Below are positions 9,267-17,058 of a stretch of 64,000 nt of DNA, piece by piece. A program made the position numbers and the translations under genes. Source of the DNA: Bradyrhizobium sp. CCBAU 51627 (GTDB lineage: Bacteria > Pseudomonadota > Alphaproteobacteria > Rhizobiales > Xanthobacteraceae); NCBI RefSeq assembly GCF_028128765.1, contig NZ_LBJG01000018.1:1-64000 (forward strand). Reading direction: 5' to 3'. Every line of letters begins with the position of its first letter. Position 1 is the stretch's first letter. Below the pieces are notes generated by a model. It saw only the letters and a program-made list of their open reading frames with translations. It made no database searches and was not told the origin of the DNA.

Positions 9267-11228
9267 CTACGCCGCGAAAATCGCCCTCGGCTTCTTCGTC
9301 TCCAGCAGCGCCTGCACGCCATCGGCGGACACCGGGCGGCTGATGACGTAGCCCTGTATCTCGTCGCAACCGATCTGCCTGAGATAGTCGAGCTGGTCGG
9401 CGGTCTCGACGCCTTCGGCGACCACCCCGATGTTGAGGTCGCGTGCCAGCGAGATCACCGATTTCACGATCGCCGCGCAATCCGGCTGCACCAGCATGTC
9501 GCGGATGAAGGACTGGTCGATCTTGATGCGGCTGAACGGCAGCTTGCGCAAATAGGTCAGCGACGAAAAGCCGGTGCCGAAATCATCCAGCGCCACGGTG
9601 GCACCCAGCTCCAGCAGCGCGTTCAGGATCGAGGCGGCCGAGCCGTATTTCGCCAGCAGCATGGATTCCGTGATCTCGATCTCGAGCCTGTCGGGCGCGA
9701 CCTTGGCGTCGGCCAGCGCCTGCACGATGGTCTGGAGAATGCCGGCGTTGTGAAACTGCGCCGCAGAGAAGTTCACCGCAACCCGGATGTCGTCCGGCCA
9801 GTCCTTGAGCGTCGCGCAGGCGCGGCGAACGACCCATTCGCCGATCTCGTGGATCAGCCCGGTCTCCTCGGCGATCGGGATGAACTCGCTCGGCGGCACC
9901 AGTCCGCGCCTGGGATGCTGCCAGCGCAGCAGCGCCTCGAAGCCGGTGATGCGGTTTTCGCCGAGACCGAGGAACGGCTGGAACAGCAGAAACAGCTCGT
10001 CGCGCGCGATCGCGCCTGCGAGATCTGATTGCAGCGCCTTGCGGTCGCGGGAGGCTTTGTCGTCGGCCTCCTCGAAGAAGCAGACGGTGCCGGGACCGGC
10101 CTTCTTGGCGCGATAGAGCGCGGCATCCGCATTCTTCATGAGGTCGAGCGGCGTGTTGCCGTCGCGCGGTGCCAGCACGATGCCGACGCTGGTCGCACCG
10201 AAGATCTCGCGGCCTTCGAGCAGGAACGGTTCGTCGAAGGCCGCGACGAAACGCTCGGCGATGTCGAGCGCATCCTCAGGCCGCGTCAGATTGGCCATGA
10301 CAAGGGCGAACTCATCCCCACCGATCCGCGCCACGTGCTCGGCCGCGCGGGTGCAGCGTTGCAGGCGGCTTGCGACCTGGACCAGAAATTCGTCGCCGGC
10401 GGGATGGCCGAAGCGGTCGTTGACCTCCTTGAAGCGATCGAGGTCGAGCAGCAGCACCGCGAACTCCTCGCCCGACAGCGCAAGCCGCTTCAGCGCGGCA
10501 TCGAGCGTCTCGTTGAAGGCGACGCGGTTGGGCAATTGCGTCAGCGGGTCCCGCCTGACCGTACGCTCTGCCTCGATCTGGCGCATCACGCGCCGCGCGA
10601 AGGCAAACGAATTGACGAACACGCCGCGCAGCAGCACGCTGCCATAGACCACGACGAGGAAGGCGATCAGCACGAAGGCGAGGTCGCCGTTTCGGCTGAG
10701 ACAGATGGCGATGCCGACGAAGATGGGCGCCGTGAACGCGATGGCCGCGATCGGGATGGTGGCAAAGGCCAGCGCGCCGCCGGCCAGCATGCCCGAGCAC
10801 AGGCAGGTGATGACGAGCTGGCCGCCGGTGGACGCGTCTGCGAAGAAGGCGACCGGGACGATGCCCCAGGCGACGCCGAGAACGAAGGCGTTGCGCACCA
10901 GCCGATGGATGGCGCGGCGGGAGACGAACTGCGGCTTGGTGATCCGGCGCGAAGCGTGGGATTGCAGACCGAACGCGATCGCGGCGCCTGCCACGATGAC
11001 GGCCCAGATCAATGCGAAGGTCCGGTCCGGCGATTGCCACAGCGCAATCGCGAGCACGGTGGCATTGCAGGCATTGGCCAGCATGATGCCGACCGAATAG
11101 CCGAGCAGCAGCGACATCTGTTCGGCGCGGATATGCCCGGCGACGGTTTCGTCGGTTGAGGGACCGCCAAAGGCCGACAGATCGCCGGCGAACAACCGTG
11201 CGACATAGTTGGTCAGTCGAGTCCGCAT
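9267..11228 (-). CDS. Membrane GGDEF-EAL protein (c-di-GMP cyclase/phosphodiesterase)
   Basis: Inner-membrane c-di-GMP enzyme of 653 residues. About six hydrophobic segments (roughly 38-220) form the sensor region. A GGDEF domain (about 230-390) keeps the exact RIGGDEF signature, and a C-terminal EAL domain (about 405-645) keeps FEALLRW, NFSAAQF, EITES, DDFGTGFSS, KIDQSFI and EGVET. Catalytic residues of both domains look intact. The usual inhibitory RxxD upstream of GGDEF reads RAAE, so product feedback may be lost. Net direction of activity cannot be told from sequence. It is a single gene converging with vanB. Confidence 0.92.
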   Translation of the reverse strand: MRTRLTNYVARLFAGDLSAFGGPSTDETVAGHIRAEQMSLLLGYSVGIMLANACNATVLAIALWQSPDRTFALIWAVIVAGAAIAFGLQSHASRRITKPQFVSRRAIHRLVRNAFVLGVAWGIVPVAFFADASTGGQLVITCLCSGMLAGGALAFATIPIAAIAFTAPIFVGIAICLSRNGDLAFVLIAFLVVVYGSVLLRGVFVNSFAFARRVMRQIEAERTVRRDPLTQLPNRVAFNETLDAALKRLALSGEEFAVLLLDLDRFKEVNDRFGHPAGDEFLVQVASRLQRCTRAAEHVARIGGDEFALVMANLTRPEDALDIAERFVAAFDEPFLLEGREIFGATSVGIVLAPRDGNTPLDLMKNADAALYRAKKAGPGTVCFFEEADDKASRDRKALQSDLAGAIARDELFLLFQPFLGLGENRITGFEALLRWQHPRRGLVPPSEFIPIAEETGLIHEIGEWVVRRACATLKDWPDDIRVAVNFSAAQFHNAGILQTIVQALADAKVAPDRLEIEITESMLLAKYGSAASILNALLELGATVALDDFGTGFSSLTYLRKLPFSRIKIDQSFIRDMLVQPDCAAIVKSVISLARDLNIGVVAEGVETADQLDYLRQIGCDEIQGYVISRPVSADGVQALLETKKPRAIFAA

Positions 11229-11503
11229 TCGAGAGCCTGCAGCAGCGTGGGCCGTTTGTCCGGCTCCTTCAGGAGAATCCGCCGCAAACCTTTGACGAAC
11301 TATGAATTATCCCCCTTTGCGGCGGTGACTGCGGCCACTTCTGCGTGTTCAAGTCGGTATATCGCTAACAAATCGATACAAATGCCCGCCGCCCGGACGG
11401 CGGTGCAAACGCGCTGCAGCGCAGCTACGGAACAACGTTACATTTGCGGGAATCTGCGGAACGAAACGTGTCGTCAGTCTTTCTCGGCCTTTGGGAGGTG
11501 CCC
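11229..11503. other. Intergenic region with a GC hairpin and a candidate EcfG promoter
   Basis: These 275 bases separate divergent genes. A small CCGCCG/CGGCGG hairpin lies near 11389-11406. GGAAC at 11458-11462 is followed after 16 bases by CTTT, one base off the EcfG -10 CGTT, placed about 20 bases before the next start codon. An earlier GGAAC at 11429 has no matching -10. Nothing else recognisable is seen. Confidence 0.4.
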
Positions 11504-11821
11504 ATGACTTCTCAGGCTATCGAAGGCGCGTGTGCATTTGCCTGGCGGAACTACCTGTTGCTCCATAGCGGCATCAGCGAGAATGACAACAGACGTTCTG
11601 CTCTCCATCGCTACATCACCCATCTTCGTGGTACCGGCGAAGACAGTTTCGATCTCCTGCAAATAGCGGCTGTCGCTTACTTGAAAAAACTCGACGAACT
11701 GCATGACGAGCGATGCGCGAGACTCGCGGCAGATCAGGTTCTGGCCGAATGTCTGGCATCCCGCAGTTCGCGGCAGACACTTGGTCATGACGCCAAATCG
11801 AAGGAGCGAACGACATGGTAG
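11504..11821 (+). CDS. Small hypothetical protein, possibly stress-regulated
   Basis: Cytoplasmic protein of 105 residues that I do not recognise. It has no signal peptide or membrane segment. It looks mostly helical, with a conserved-looking core AFAWRNYLLLHSG and FDLLQIAAVAYLKKLDEL. ATG 11504 is chosen because GGGAGGTG lies just upstream, whereas upstream in-frame codons lack one. Its last codons overlap the next gene by seven bases, so the two are probably translationally coupled. A candidate EcfG-type promoter precedes it. Confidence 0.65.
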   Translation: MTSQAIEGACAFAWRNYLLLHSGISENDNRRSALHRYITHLRGTGEDSFDLLQIAAVAYLKKLDELHDERCARLAADQVLAECLASRSSRQTLGHDAKSKERTTW

Positions 11822-12054
11822 ACAAGCCCACCAACACAAATCGTTTCGCGCGCAATCCCCAAAGCGGCATGGCCGCGGCGACTGCACTCGGCATGAACGC
11901 CTTGAGGCCAATCATGAAATTTCAGATCTCGATGCTGAGGATGTGGGCGGACAGCATCGAGAGGTTGGCAAGCAATTACGACAGGGGATTGGAGGAAGCC
12001 GCGACCTCGGCGGAACAGCCTGAGGAACGGCCAGATCAGGAACGCGCCGCGTAA
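11815..12054 (+). CDS. Small hypothetical protein coupled to the upstream gene
   Basis: A 79-residue protein of unknown function. Its start codon overlaps the end of the preceding gene (ATGGTAG), which suggests coupled translation. The central part (about 25-60, NALRPIMKFQISMLRMWADSIERL) is predicted to form an amphipathic helix rich in Met and Leu, somewhat like the short phasin-like proteins of rhizobia. The tail is acidic and disordered. No catalytic motif is visible. A phasin-like or membrane-surface role is only a guess. Confidence 0.6.
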   Translation: MVDKPTNTNRFARNPQSGMAAATALGMNALRPIMKFQISMLRMWADSIERLASNYDRGLEEAATSAEQPEERPDQERAA

Positions 12055-12060
12055 TTTGCG

Positions 12061-12426
12061 TCAGCGTCCGAGTTGCTTCGGGTCGTAGTAGAACCGCTCC
12101 TCGATTAGCTGATCACCCCGCCAGGTCTGCCAGGCGATTTCATCCAGCGTGCGGGTGACGCCTTCAGCATTGGTGAAGCTGAATCTCCACCGCGTGGCAA
12201 CATGGTCGCCCTCCATCATGCTCGGCCCGACGCGGACAGCCTTGACCTGTTTGAACGCGGCCAGCACGCCGCGCTCCTTTGCTGCCAGCTTCTCCCGACC
12301 AACCGTCGGGTCGGCGTTGTTCTCATAGGTGACGGCGTCGGGCGCATAGAAGTGTTCGATCGCGCCGACGAAATCTCCGTCCTCCAGGTGATTGGCAAAG
12401 GCTTCGACAACGTCCCGGCTCGGCAT
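12061..12426 (-). CDS. SnoaL-like (NTF2-fold) protein
   Basis: A 121-residue protein with the layout of the SnoaL-like/NTF2 fold. An N-terminal helix (VVEAFANHLEDGDFVGAIEHFY) is followed by the AVTYENN strand and several strands with HVATRWRFSF and IAWQTWRGDQLIEERFYYD. Members are isomerases, hydratases or binding proteins, and the exact role cannot be assigned. It is divergent from the TetR gene, and the intergenic region between them carries two operator-like palindromes, so it is probably controlled by that regulator. ATG 12426 is the first codon that fits the fold. Confidence 0.72.
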   Translation of the reverse strand: MPSRDVVEAFANHLEDGDFVGAIEHFYAPDAVTYENNADPTVGREKLAAKERGVLAAFKQVKAVRVGPSMMEGDHVATRWRFSFTNAEGVTRTLDEIAWQTWRGDQLIEERFYYDPKQLGR

Positions 12427-12444
12427 GGCAGACCTCACGATAAA

Positions 12445-12480
12445 ACCGACTATCAGTCGGTAAATACCGACCGGTGGTCG
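12445..12480. promoter_or_regulatory. Tandem TetR-type operators, 21 bases apart
   Basis: The palindrome ACCGAC-N5-GTCGGT lies at 12445-12461. A second, imperfect copy ACCGAC-N5-GTCG begins at 12466, exactly 21 bases later, or two helical turns. They sit between the divergent SnoaL-like and TetR genes, the expected place for autoregulation. Binding by the adjacent TetR protein is inferred. Confidence 0.72.
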
Positions 12481-12525
12481 AAAAGTCAACTGGCGCCGCC
12501 TTGCGAATTCGCTTAGACCAAATTC

Positions 12526-13116
12526 ATGGCGAAGCAGGCGGAACGGCGGGCGGCGACATCTGAGGCGATCCTGACGGCGGCGCGCCGGCTGTTCGGGACG
12601 CAGGGCTTCGCTGCCACCACCATGGACGCGATCGCGGACGCGGCCGGCACCGCCAAGGGCGCGGTCTATCATCACTTCGAGACCAAGGAGGCGGTGTTCG
12701 AGGCTGTTTTCGATTCCGTCTCGCGCGACCTCGTTGCCGAGATCGACAGTGCCGCGCGCACCGAGAAGGATGTGTTGGCTGCGATGGTCGCCGGCACGCA
12801 GCATTACTTTGCCGCGACCGCCAAGGGCCCGACGGGCCAGATCATCCTGCGCGACGGGCCGGCCGTGCTCGGCTGGGAACGCTGGCGCGAGATCGATGCC
12901 AGGCATTTCGGCGGCAAGATGCCGCGCGCGCTTTCGATGGCGATGGGGGCAGGTCTGATCGCAAAGCAGCCGGTCGAGCCACTGGCGCGCTTGCTGCTCG
13001 GCGCGGTGACGGAGGCCGCAGTCGCCTGCGCCGGGCGCACCGATATCGCAAGGGCAGGTGCGGAATATGCCCGTGCGTTCAAGTCGCTGGTCGAGGCGCT
13101 GCGCCTGCGCGCATGA
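12526..13116 (+). CDS. TetR/AcrR family transcriptional regulator
   Basis: DNA-binding regulator of 196 residues. The N-terminal TetR helix-turn-helix (about 10-55) reads ILTAARRLFGTQGFAATTMD then AGTAKGAVYHHFETKEAVF, a classic family signature. The C-terminal ligand domain is variable and contains LRDGPAVLGWERWREID, seen in several rhizobial TetR proteins. The ligand is unknown. It starts about 45 bases after the second operator-like palindrome and is followed by a GMC oxidoreductase and a HemC-like gene at short spacing, which suggests it controls its own operon and the divergent SnoaL-like gene. Confidence 0.88.
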   Translation: MAKQAERRAATSEAILTAARRLFGTQGFAATTMDAIADAAGTAKGAVYHHFETKEAVFEAVFDSVSRDLVAEIDSAARTEKDVLAAMVAGTQHYFAATAKGPTGQIILRDGPAVLGWERWREIDARHFGGKMPRALSMAMGAGLIAKQPVEPLARLLLGAVTEAAVACAGRTDIARAGAEYARAFKSLVEALRLRA

Positions 13117-13161
13117 TTGTGCTATCAAAACCGAAACGCCCACCAACAAGAACAGCAGCGC

Positions 13162-14787
13162 ATGAACGCAACTTCCTCTCTCGCCCCATCTGATCCCGAG
13201 TTCGACTACATCATCGTCGGCGCCGGCTCCGCCGGCTGCGTGCTCGCCAACCGCCTTTCGGCCAATGGCAAGCACAGCGTGCTGCTGCTCGAGGCTGGCC
13301 CGAAGGACTCCAATATCTGGATCCACGTGCCGCTCGGCTACGGCAAGCTATTCAAGGAAAAATCCGTCAACTGGATGTACCAGACCGAGCCGGAGCCCGA
13401 GTTGAAGGGCCGGCAAGTGTTCCAGCCGCGCGGGAAGACGCTGGGCGGGTCGAGCTCGATCAACGGCCTTCTTTACGTGCGCGGTCAGCATGAGGATTAC
13501 GATCGCTGGCGCCAGCACGGCAATACGGGCTGGGGCTACGACGACGTGCTGCCCTATTTCAAGAAGGCCGAGAACCAGTCGCGCGGGGCCGATCAGTATC
13601 ACGGCAGCGGCGGGCCGCTGCCGGTATCCAACATGGTCGTGACCGATCCGCTGTCGAAGGCGTTCATCGACGCTGCGGTCGAAACCGGTCTGCCGTACAA
13701 TCCCGATTTCAACGGCGCCACGCAGGAGGGCGTCGGCCTGTTCCAGACCACCACGCGCAACGGCCGCCGTGCCTCGACGGCGGTCGCCTATCTCGGTCCT
13801 GCGAAGACGCGCAGCAATCTCAAGATCGAAACCGAGGCGCTCGGCCAGCGCGTGCTGTTCGAGGGCCGCCGCGCCGTTGGCGTCGAGTACCGACAGGGTG
13901 CAACTGTGCGCCGCGCGCGGGCGCGGAAGGAGGTTGTGCTGTCGAGCGGCGCCTACAACTCGCCACAGCTGTTGCAACTCTCCGGCGTTGGCCCCGCCGA
14001 CCTCCTGCGCAAGCACGGCATTGACGTGGTGCTGGATGCGCAAGGCGTCGGCCACGATCTTCAGGATCACATGCAGGTCCGCATCGTGATGCGCTGCTCG
14101 CAAAAGATCACGCTGAACGACACTGTCAACCACCCGCTGCGCCGAACGTTGGCCGGCGCGCGCTATGCGCTGTTCCGGAAGGGCTGGCTGACGATCGCGG
14201 CCGGCACCGCGGGCGCGTTCTTCAAGACCAATCCGCGGCTGGCTACGCCCGACATCCAGGTGCACTTCCTGCCGTTCTCGACCGACAAGATGGGCGAGCG
14301 GCTCCATGATTTCTCCGGCTTCACCGCCTCGGTGTGCCAGCTCCGCCCCGAGAGCCGCGGCTCCCTGCGCATCAGGAGCGCGGACCCGACCGTGCCGCCG
14401 GAAATCCGTATCAACTACATGTCCACAGAGACGGACCGCACCACCAACGTCGAAGGCATCAAGATCCTTCGCAAGATCCTGAATGCGCCGGCGATGAAGC
14501 CGTTCGTGATCAACGAATACGACCCCGGCGCGAAGGTATCGACGGACGCCGAGATCCTGGATTATTGTCGCGAGCGCGGCAGCACCATCTATCATCCGAC
14601 CTCGACCTGTCGTATGGGCAATGATGCGCTCGCGGTGGTGGACCAGCGGCTGAAGGTGAGGGGGCTCGACGACCTTCGCGTCGTCGACGGCTCGATCATG
14701 CCGGACCTCGTCTCGGGGAACACCAACGCGCCGATCATCATGATCGCGGAGAAGGCCTCCGATATGATATTGCAGGATGCGCGGTAA
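13162..14787 (+). CDS. GMC family FAD-dependent oxidoreductase (choline/alcohol dehydrogenase-like)
   Basis: Flavoprotein of 541 residues that oxidises an alcohol or similar substrate. The FAD-binding Rossmann motif is DYIIVGAGSAGCVLANRL (about 14-31). GGSSSINGLLYVRG is the first GMC signature, and GAYNSPQLLQLSGVGP is the second. The C-terminal HPTSTCRMG and GNTNAPIIMIAEKA segments complete the family pattern, including the active-site His region. The substrate is not readable, as choline, aliphatic alcohol and polyethylene glycol dehydrogenases look alike. I chose ATG 13162; an upstream TTG at 13117 is less likely. It lies 45 bases after the TetR gene. Confidence 0.88.
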   Translation: MNATSSLAPSDPEFDYIIVGAGSAGCVLANRLSANGKHSVLLLEAGPKDSNIWIHVPLGYGKLFKEKSVNWMYQTEPEPELKGRQVFQPRGKTLGGSSSINGLLYVRGQHEDYDRWRQHGNTGWGYDDVLPYFKKAENQSRGADQYHGSGGPLPVSNMVVTDPLSKAFIDAAVETGLPYNPDFNGATQEGVGLFQTTTRNGRRASTAVAYLGPAKTRSNLKIETEALGQRVLFEGRRAVGVEYRQGATVRRARARKEVVLSSGAYNSPQLLQLSGVGPADLLRKHGIDVVLDAQGVGHDLQDHMQVRIVMRCSQKITLNDTVNHPLRRTLAGARYALFRKGWLTIAAGTAGAFFKTNPRLATPDIQVHFLPFSTDKMGERLHDFSGFTASVCQLRPESRGSLRIRSADPTVPPEIRINYMSTETDRTTNVEGIKILRKILNAPAMKPFVINEYDPGAKVSTDAEILDYCRERGSTIYHPTSTCRMGNDALAVVDQRLKVRGLDDLRVVDGSIMPDLVSGNTNAPIIMIAEKASDMILQDAR

Positions 14788-14812
14788 TTCGCGGCTCGAA
14801 AGGACACTCGGC

Positions 14813-15793
14813 TTGGCTACGCGATTCAAGATCGGCACCCGCAAGAGCGCGATGGCGCTGGCGCAGACGGAAGAGATTGCGCGCCGCCTGACTGCGGCCG
14901 TGCCCGGTCTCGACGTCGAGATCGTCAAGTTCGACACCACGGGAGATCTCGACCAGACCAGCAAGCTGCTGCCCCATGGCGGCAAGGGCGGCGCCTTCGT
15001 CGCGCAGATCCGTGCCGCCGTGCTCGCGGGTGAATTGCAGGCCGCGATGCATTCGCTGAAGGACATGCCTGGCAATGAAGACACGCCAGGCCTCGTCATC
15101 GGCGCCACGCTGTCGCGCGATCCCCCCAGCGACGCGCTGGTGCTGCGCGAAGGCGTCACGCTGGAGATGTTGCGCCAGTCGAAGGGCAAGGGTTTCAAGA
15201 TCGGGACCAACGCCGTGCGCCGCGCCGCCTATGCGCGGCGGTTGTTTCCCGGCGTCGAGGTGATCCACTTCCGCGGCGCCGCCGACACCCGCGTGCGAAA
15301 GCTCGATCGTGGCGAAAAGCAGAAGCTGCCGGACGGCGGCGCGGCCGGGCCGGCGGATGCGCTGATCATGGCGCGTTCGGGCCTCGATCGCGTCGGTCTT
15401 GCCGACCGTATCGCCTACGAGTTCACCGCGGCGGAGATGTTGCCGGCCGCAGGGCAGGGCATCGTCGCGGTCGAATGCGCCGCGCGGGACTGGCAGACGC
15501 GACAAATCCTGTCGTCGATCGATGATGCCGCTGCGCACGCCTGCGCCGATGCCGAGCGCGAGGTGCTGTGGGTGCTGAACGGCCACTGCAATTCGCCGGT
15601 GGCTGGTTTCTCGACCATCTCGGGCGATCAGATGTCGCTGACCGCTTCGGTGCTGGATCTTTCCGGCAACACCATCATCGAAGCCTCAGGCACAGGCCCC
15701 GCGAACCGGCCGCGTGAGCTCGGCCGTAGCGTCGGACTGGATCTGCTGGGGAAGGGCGCAGCCGAGATCATCGAGCGCAGTCGGCCGCGGTAG
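14813..15793 (+). CDS. hemC: Porphobilinogen deaminase (hydroxymethylbilane synthase), divergent form
   Basis: Joins four porphobilinogens into hydroxymethylbilane in heme synthesis. The roughly 326 residues keep FKIGTRKSAMALAQ, HSLKDMP (catalytic Asp), NAVRRAAYARR, FRGAADTR and LPAAGQGIVAVE. The Cys that binds the dipyrromethane cofactor is C259 in GHCNSPVAGF, where most enzymes have GGCxxPxG. An extra segment (KQKLPDGGAAGPADAL) follows the TRxxKL region. Key residues are present, so it is probably active, but it is an atypical HemC. TTG 14813 has AAGGA upstream and fits the family N-terminus; ATG 14777 inside the GMC gene is the alternative. It ends a TetR-GMC-HemC series. Confidence 0.82.
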   Translation: MATRFKIGTRKSAMALAQTEEIARRLTAAVPGLDVEIVKFDTTGDLDQTSKLLPHGGKGGAFVAQIRAAVLAGELQAAMHSLKDMPGNEDTPGLVIGATLSRDPPSDALVLREGVTLEMLRQSKGKGFKIGTNAVRRAAYARRLFPGVEVIHFRGAADTRVRKLDRGEKQKLPDGGAAGPADALIMARSGLDRVGLADRIAYEFTAAEMLPAAGQGIVAVECAARDWQTRQILSSIDDAAAHACADAEREVLWVLNGHCNSPVAGFSTISGDQMSLTASVLDLSGNTIIEASGTGPANRPRELGRSVGLDLLGKGAAEIIERSRPR

Positions 15794-15890
15794 GCCAGGA
15801 GCTGTCTGCCACCGAGACGAACGGTCAGGGCCCGCGCGCGCCGCTCAAATCGATGACCGCCTCCTATTGATGCGCCGTTGCGCCGGCATT

Positions 15891-17045
15891 TCATGCCGCT
15901 GACTTGAAGCGCAGGTTGGCGCGCGAGAGCTGGCCGAGCGAGGTGCATCCCATCAGCTTCATGTCGCGCTCGAGCTCGGCCCGCATCAGGCCGAGGGCCC
16001 GCTCGACCCCGGGCTGGCCGGCCGCTGCCAGCGGATAGAGATAGGATCGGCCGAGGCCGACCGCCTTGGCACCGAGCGAGAGCGCCTTGAGGATGTGGGT
16101 CCCGCGCTGGATGCCGCCATCCATCATCACGTCGATGCGATCGCCGACGGCGTCGACGATTTCGGCGAGTTGGTCGAAAGCGGAGCGAGAACCGTCGAGC
16201 TGCCGACCACCATGGTTCGACAGGACGATTCCGGCGCAGCCGATCTCGACCGCGCGGCGCGCATCAGCCGGCGACATGATCCCCTTCAGACAGAACGGCC
16301 CGTTCCAGCTTCGCACCATCTCGGCGACATCATCCCAGTTCATCGACGGATCCAGCATCTCGGTGAAATAGCGGCCGATCGACACCGCGCCACCACTCAT
16401 GTCGACATGCTCCTCCAGTTGCGGCAGCCGGAATCTCTCGTGGGTGACATACTGGATGCCCCATTGCGGCTTGATCACGAACTGGAGCATTCCGGCGAGC
16501 GTCAGACGGAAGGGAATGCTGAATCCCGTGCGCAGGTCGCGCTCGCGATTTCCGCCGGTGATGCTGTCGACCGTCAGCATCATCACTTCGACCCCGGCGT
16601 CCTTGGCGCGCTGCATCATCGCACGGTTGAGGCCGCGATCCCTGTGGAAATAGAACTGGTAGATCTGCGGCGTATCATGGGCCTTGCGCAGCTCCTCGAG
16701 ACTGACCGTGCCGAGCGAGGAGACGCCGAACATCGTGCCGTAGCGCGCCGCGGCCGCAGCGACGGCGCGCTCGCCCCGATGGTGAAACAGCCGCTGCAAG
16801 GCCGTCGGCGAGCAATAGAACGGAAGCGCAAGCTTCTGACCCATCACGGTGACCGAGAGGTCGACCTCTTGCACGCCGCGCAGAACATTGGGCACGAGGT
16901 CGCATTGCTCGAAGCTCGCCGTGTTGTGCCGGAGGGTCACCTCATCGTCCGCCCCACCGTCGATGTAATCGAAAATCGGCCCGGGCAGCCGGCTACGCGC
17001 CAGCCGCCGGAAGTCGTGAAAATTGTGACACTGTGACAAGCGCAT
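15891..17045 (-). CDS. lldD: FMN-dependent L-lactate dehydrogenase (alpha-hydroxy acid oxidase family)
   Basis: Oxidises L-lactate to pyruvate and passes electrons to the respiratory chain at the inner membrane. The 384 residues start with the usual helix NFHDFRRLARSRLPGPIFDYIDGGADDE and contain the FMN-barrel elements PTALQRLFH and QFYFHRDR. The catalytic His/Arg are in LSNHGGRQLDG, and the phosphate-binding part is MMDGGIQRGTHILKAL with GRSYLYPLAA. GGAGG lies just before ATG 17045; longer in-frame extension upstream runs into the permease gene and is not real. It follows the lactate permease by 13 bases, forming an lctP-lldD operon. Confidence 0.9.
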   Translation of the reverse strand: MRLSQCHNFHDFRRLARSRLPGPIFDYIDGGADDEVTLRHNTASFEQCDLVPNVLRGVQEVDLSVTVMGQKLALPFYCSPTALQRLFHHRGERAVAAAAARYGTMFGVSSLGTVSLEELRKAHDTPQIYQFYFHRDRGLNRAMMQRAKDAGVEVMMLTVDSITGGNRERDLRTGFSIPFRLTLAGMLQFVIKPQWGIQYVTHERFRLPQLEEHVDMSGGAVSIGRYFTEMLDPSMNWDDVAEMVRSWNGPFCLKGIMSPADARRAVEIGCAGIVLSNHGGRQLDGSRSAFDQLAEIVDAVGDRIDVMMDGGIQRGTHILKALSLGAKAVGLGRSYLYPLAAAGQPGVERALGLMRAELERDMKLMGCTSLGQLSRANLRFKSAA

Positions 17046-17058
17046 CGCCAGCCTCCGA

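Noticed and set aside
11429..11453. First GGAAC in the 11.4 kb gap as EcfG promoter
   Set aside because: Neither a 16- nor a 17-base spacer leads to a CGTT-like -10.
12427..13326. Long N-terminal extension of the SnoaL-like protein
   Set aside because: The added part runs antisense through the TetR gene and does not fit the fold; ATG 12426 does.
13348..15210. A 620-codon antisense frame across the GMC and HemC genes
   Set aside because: Composition is unlike a protein, and it crosses two well-recognised genes and their junction.
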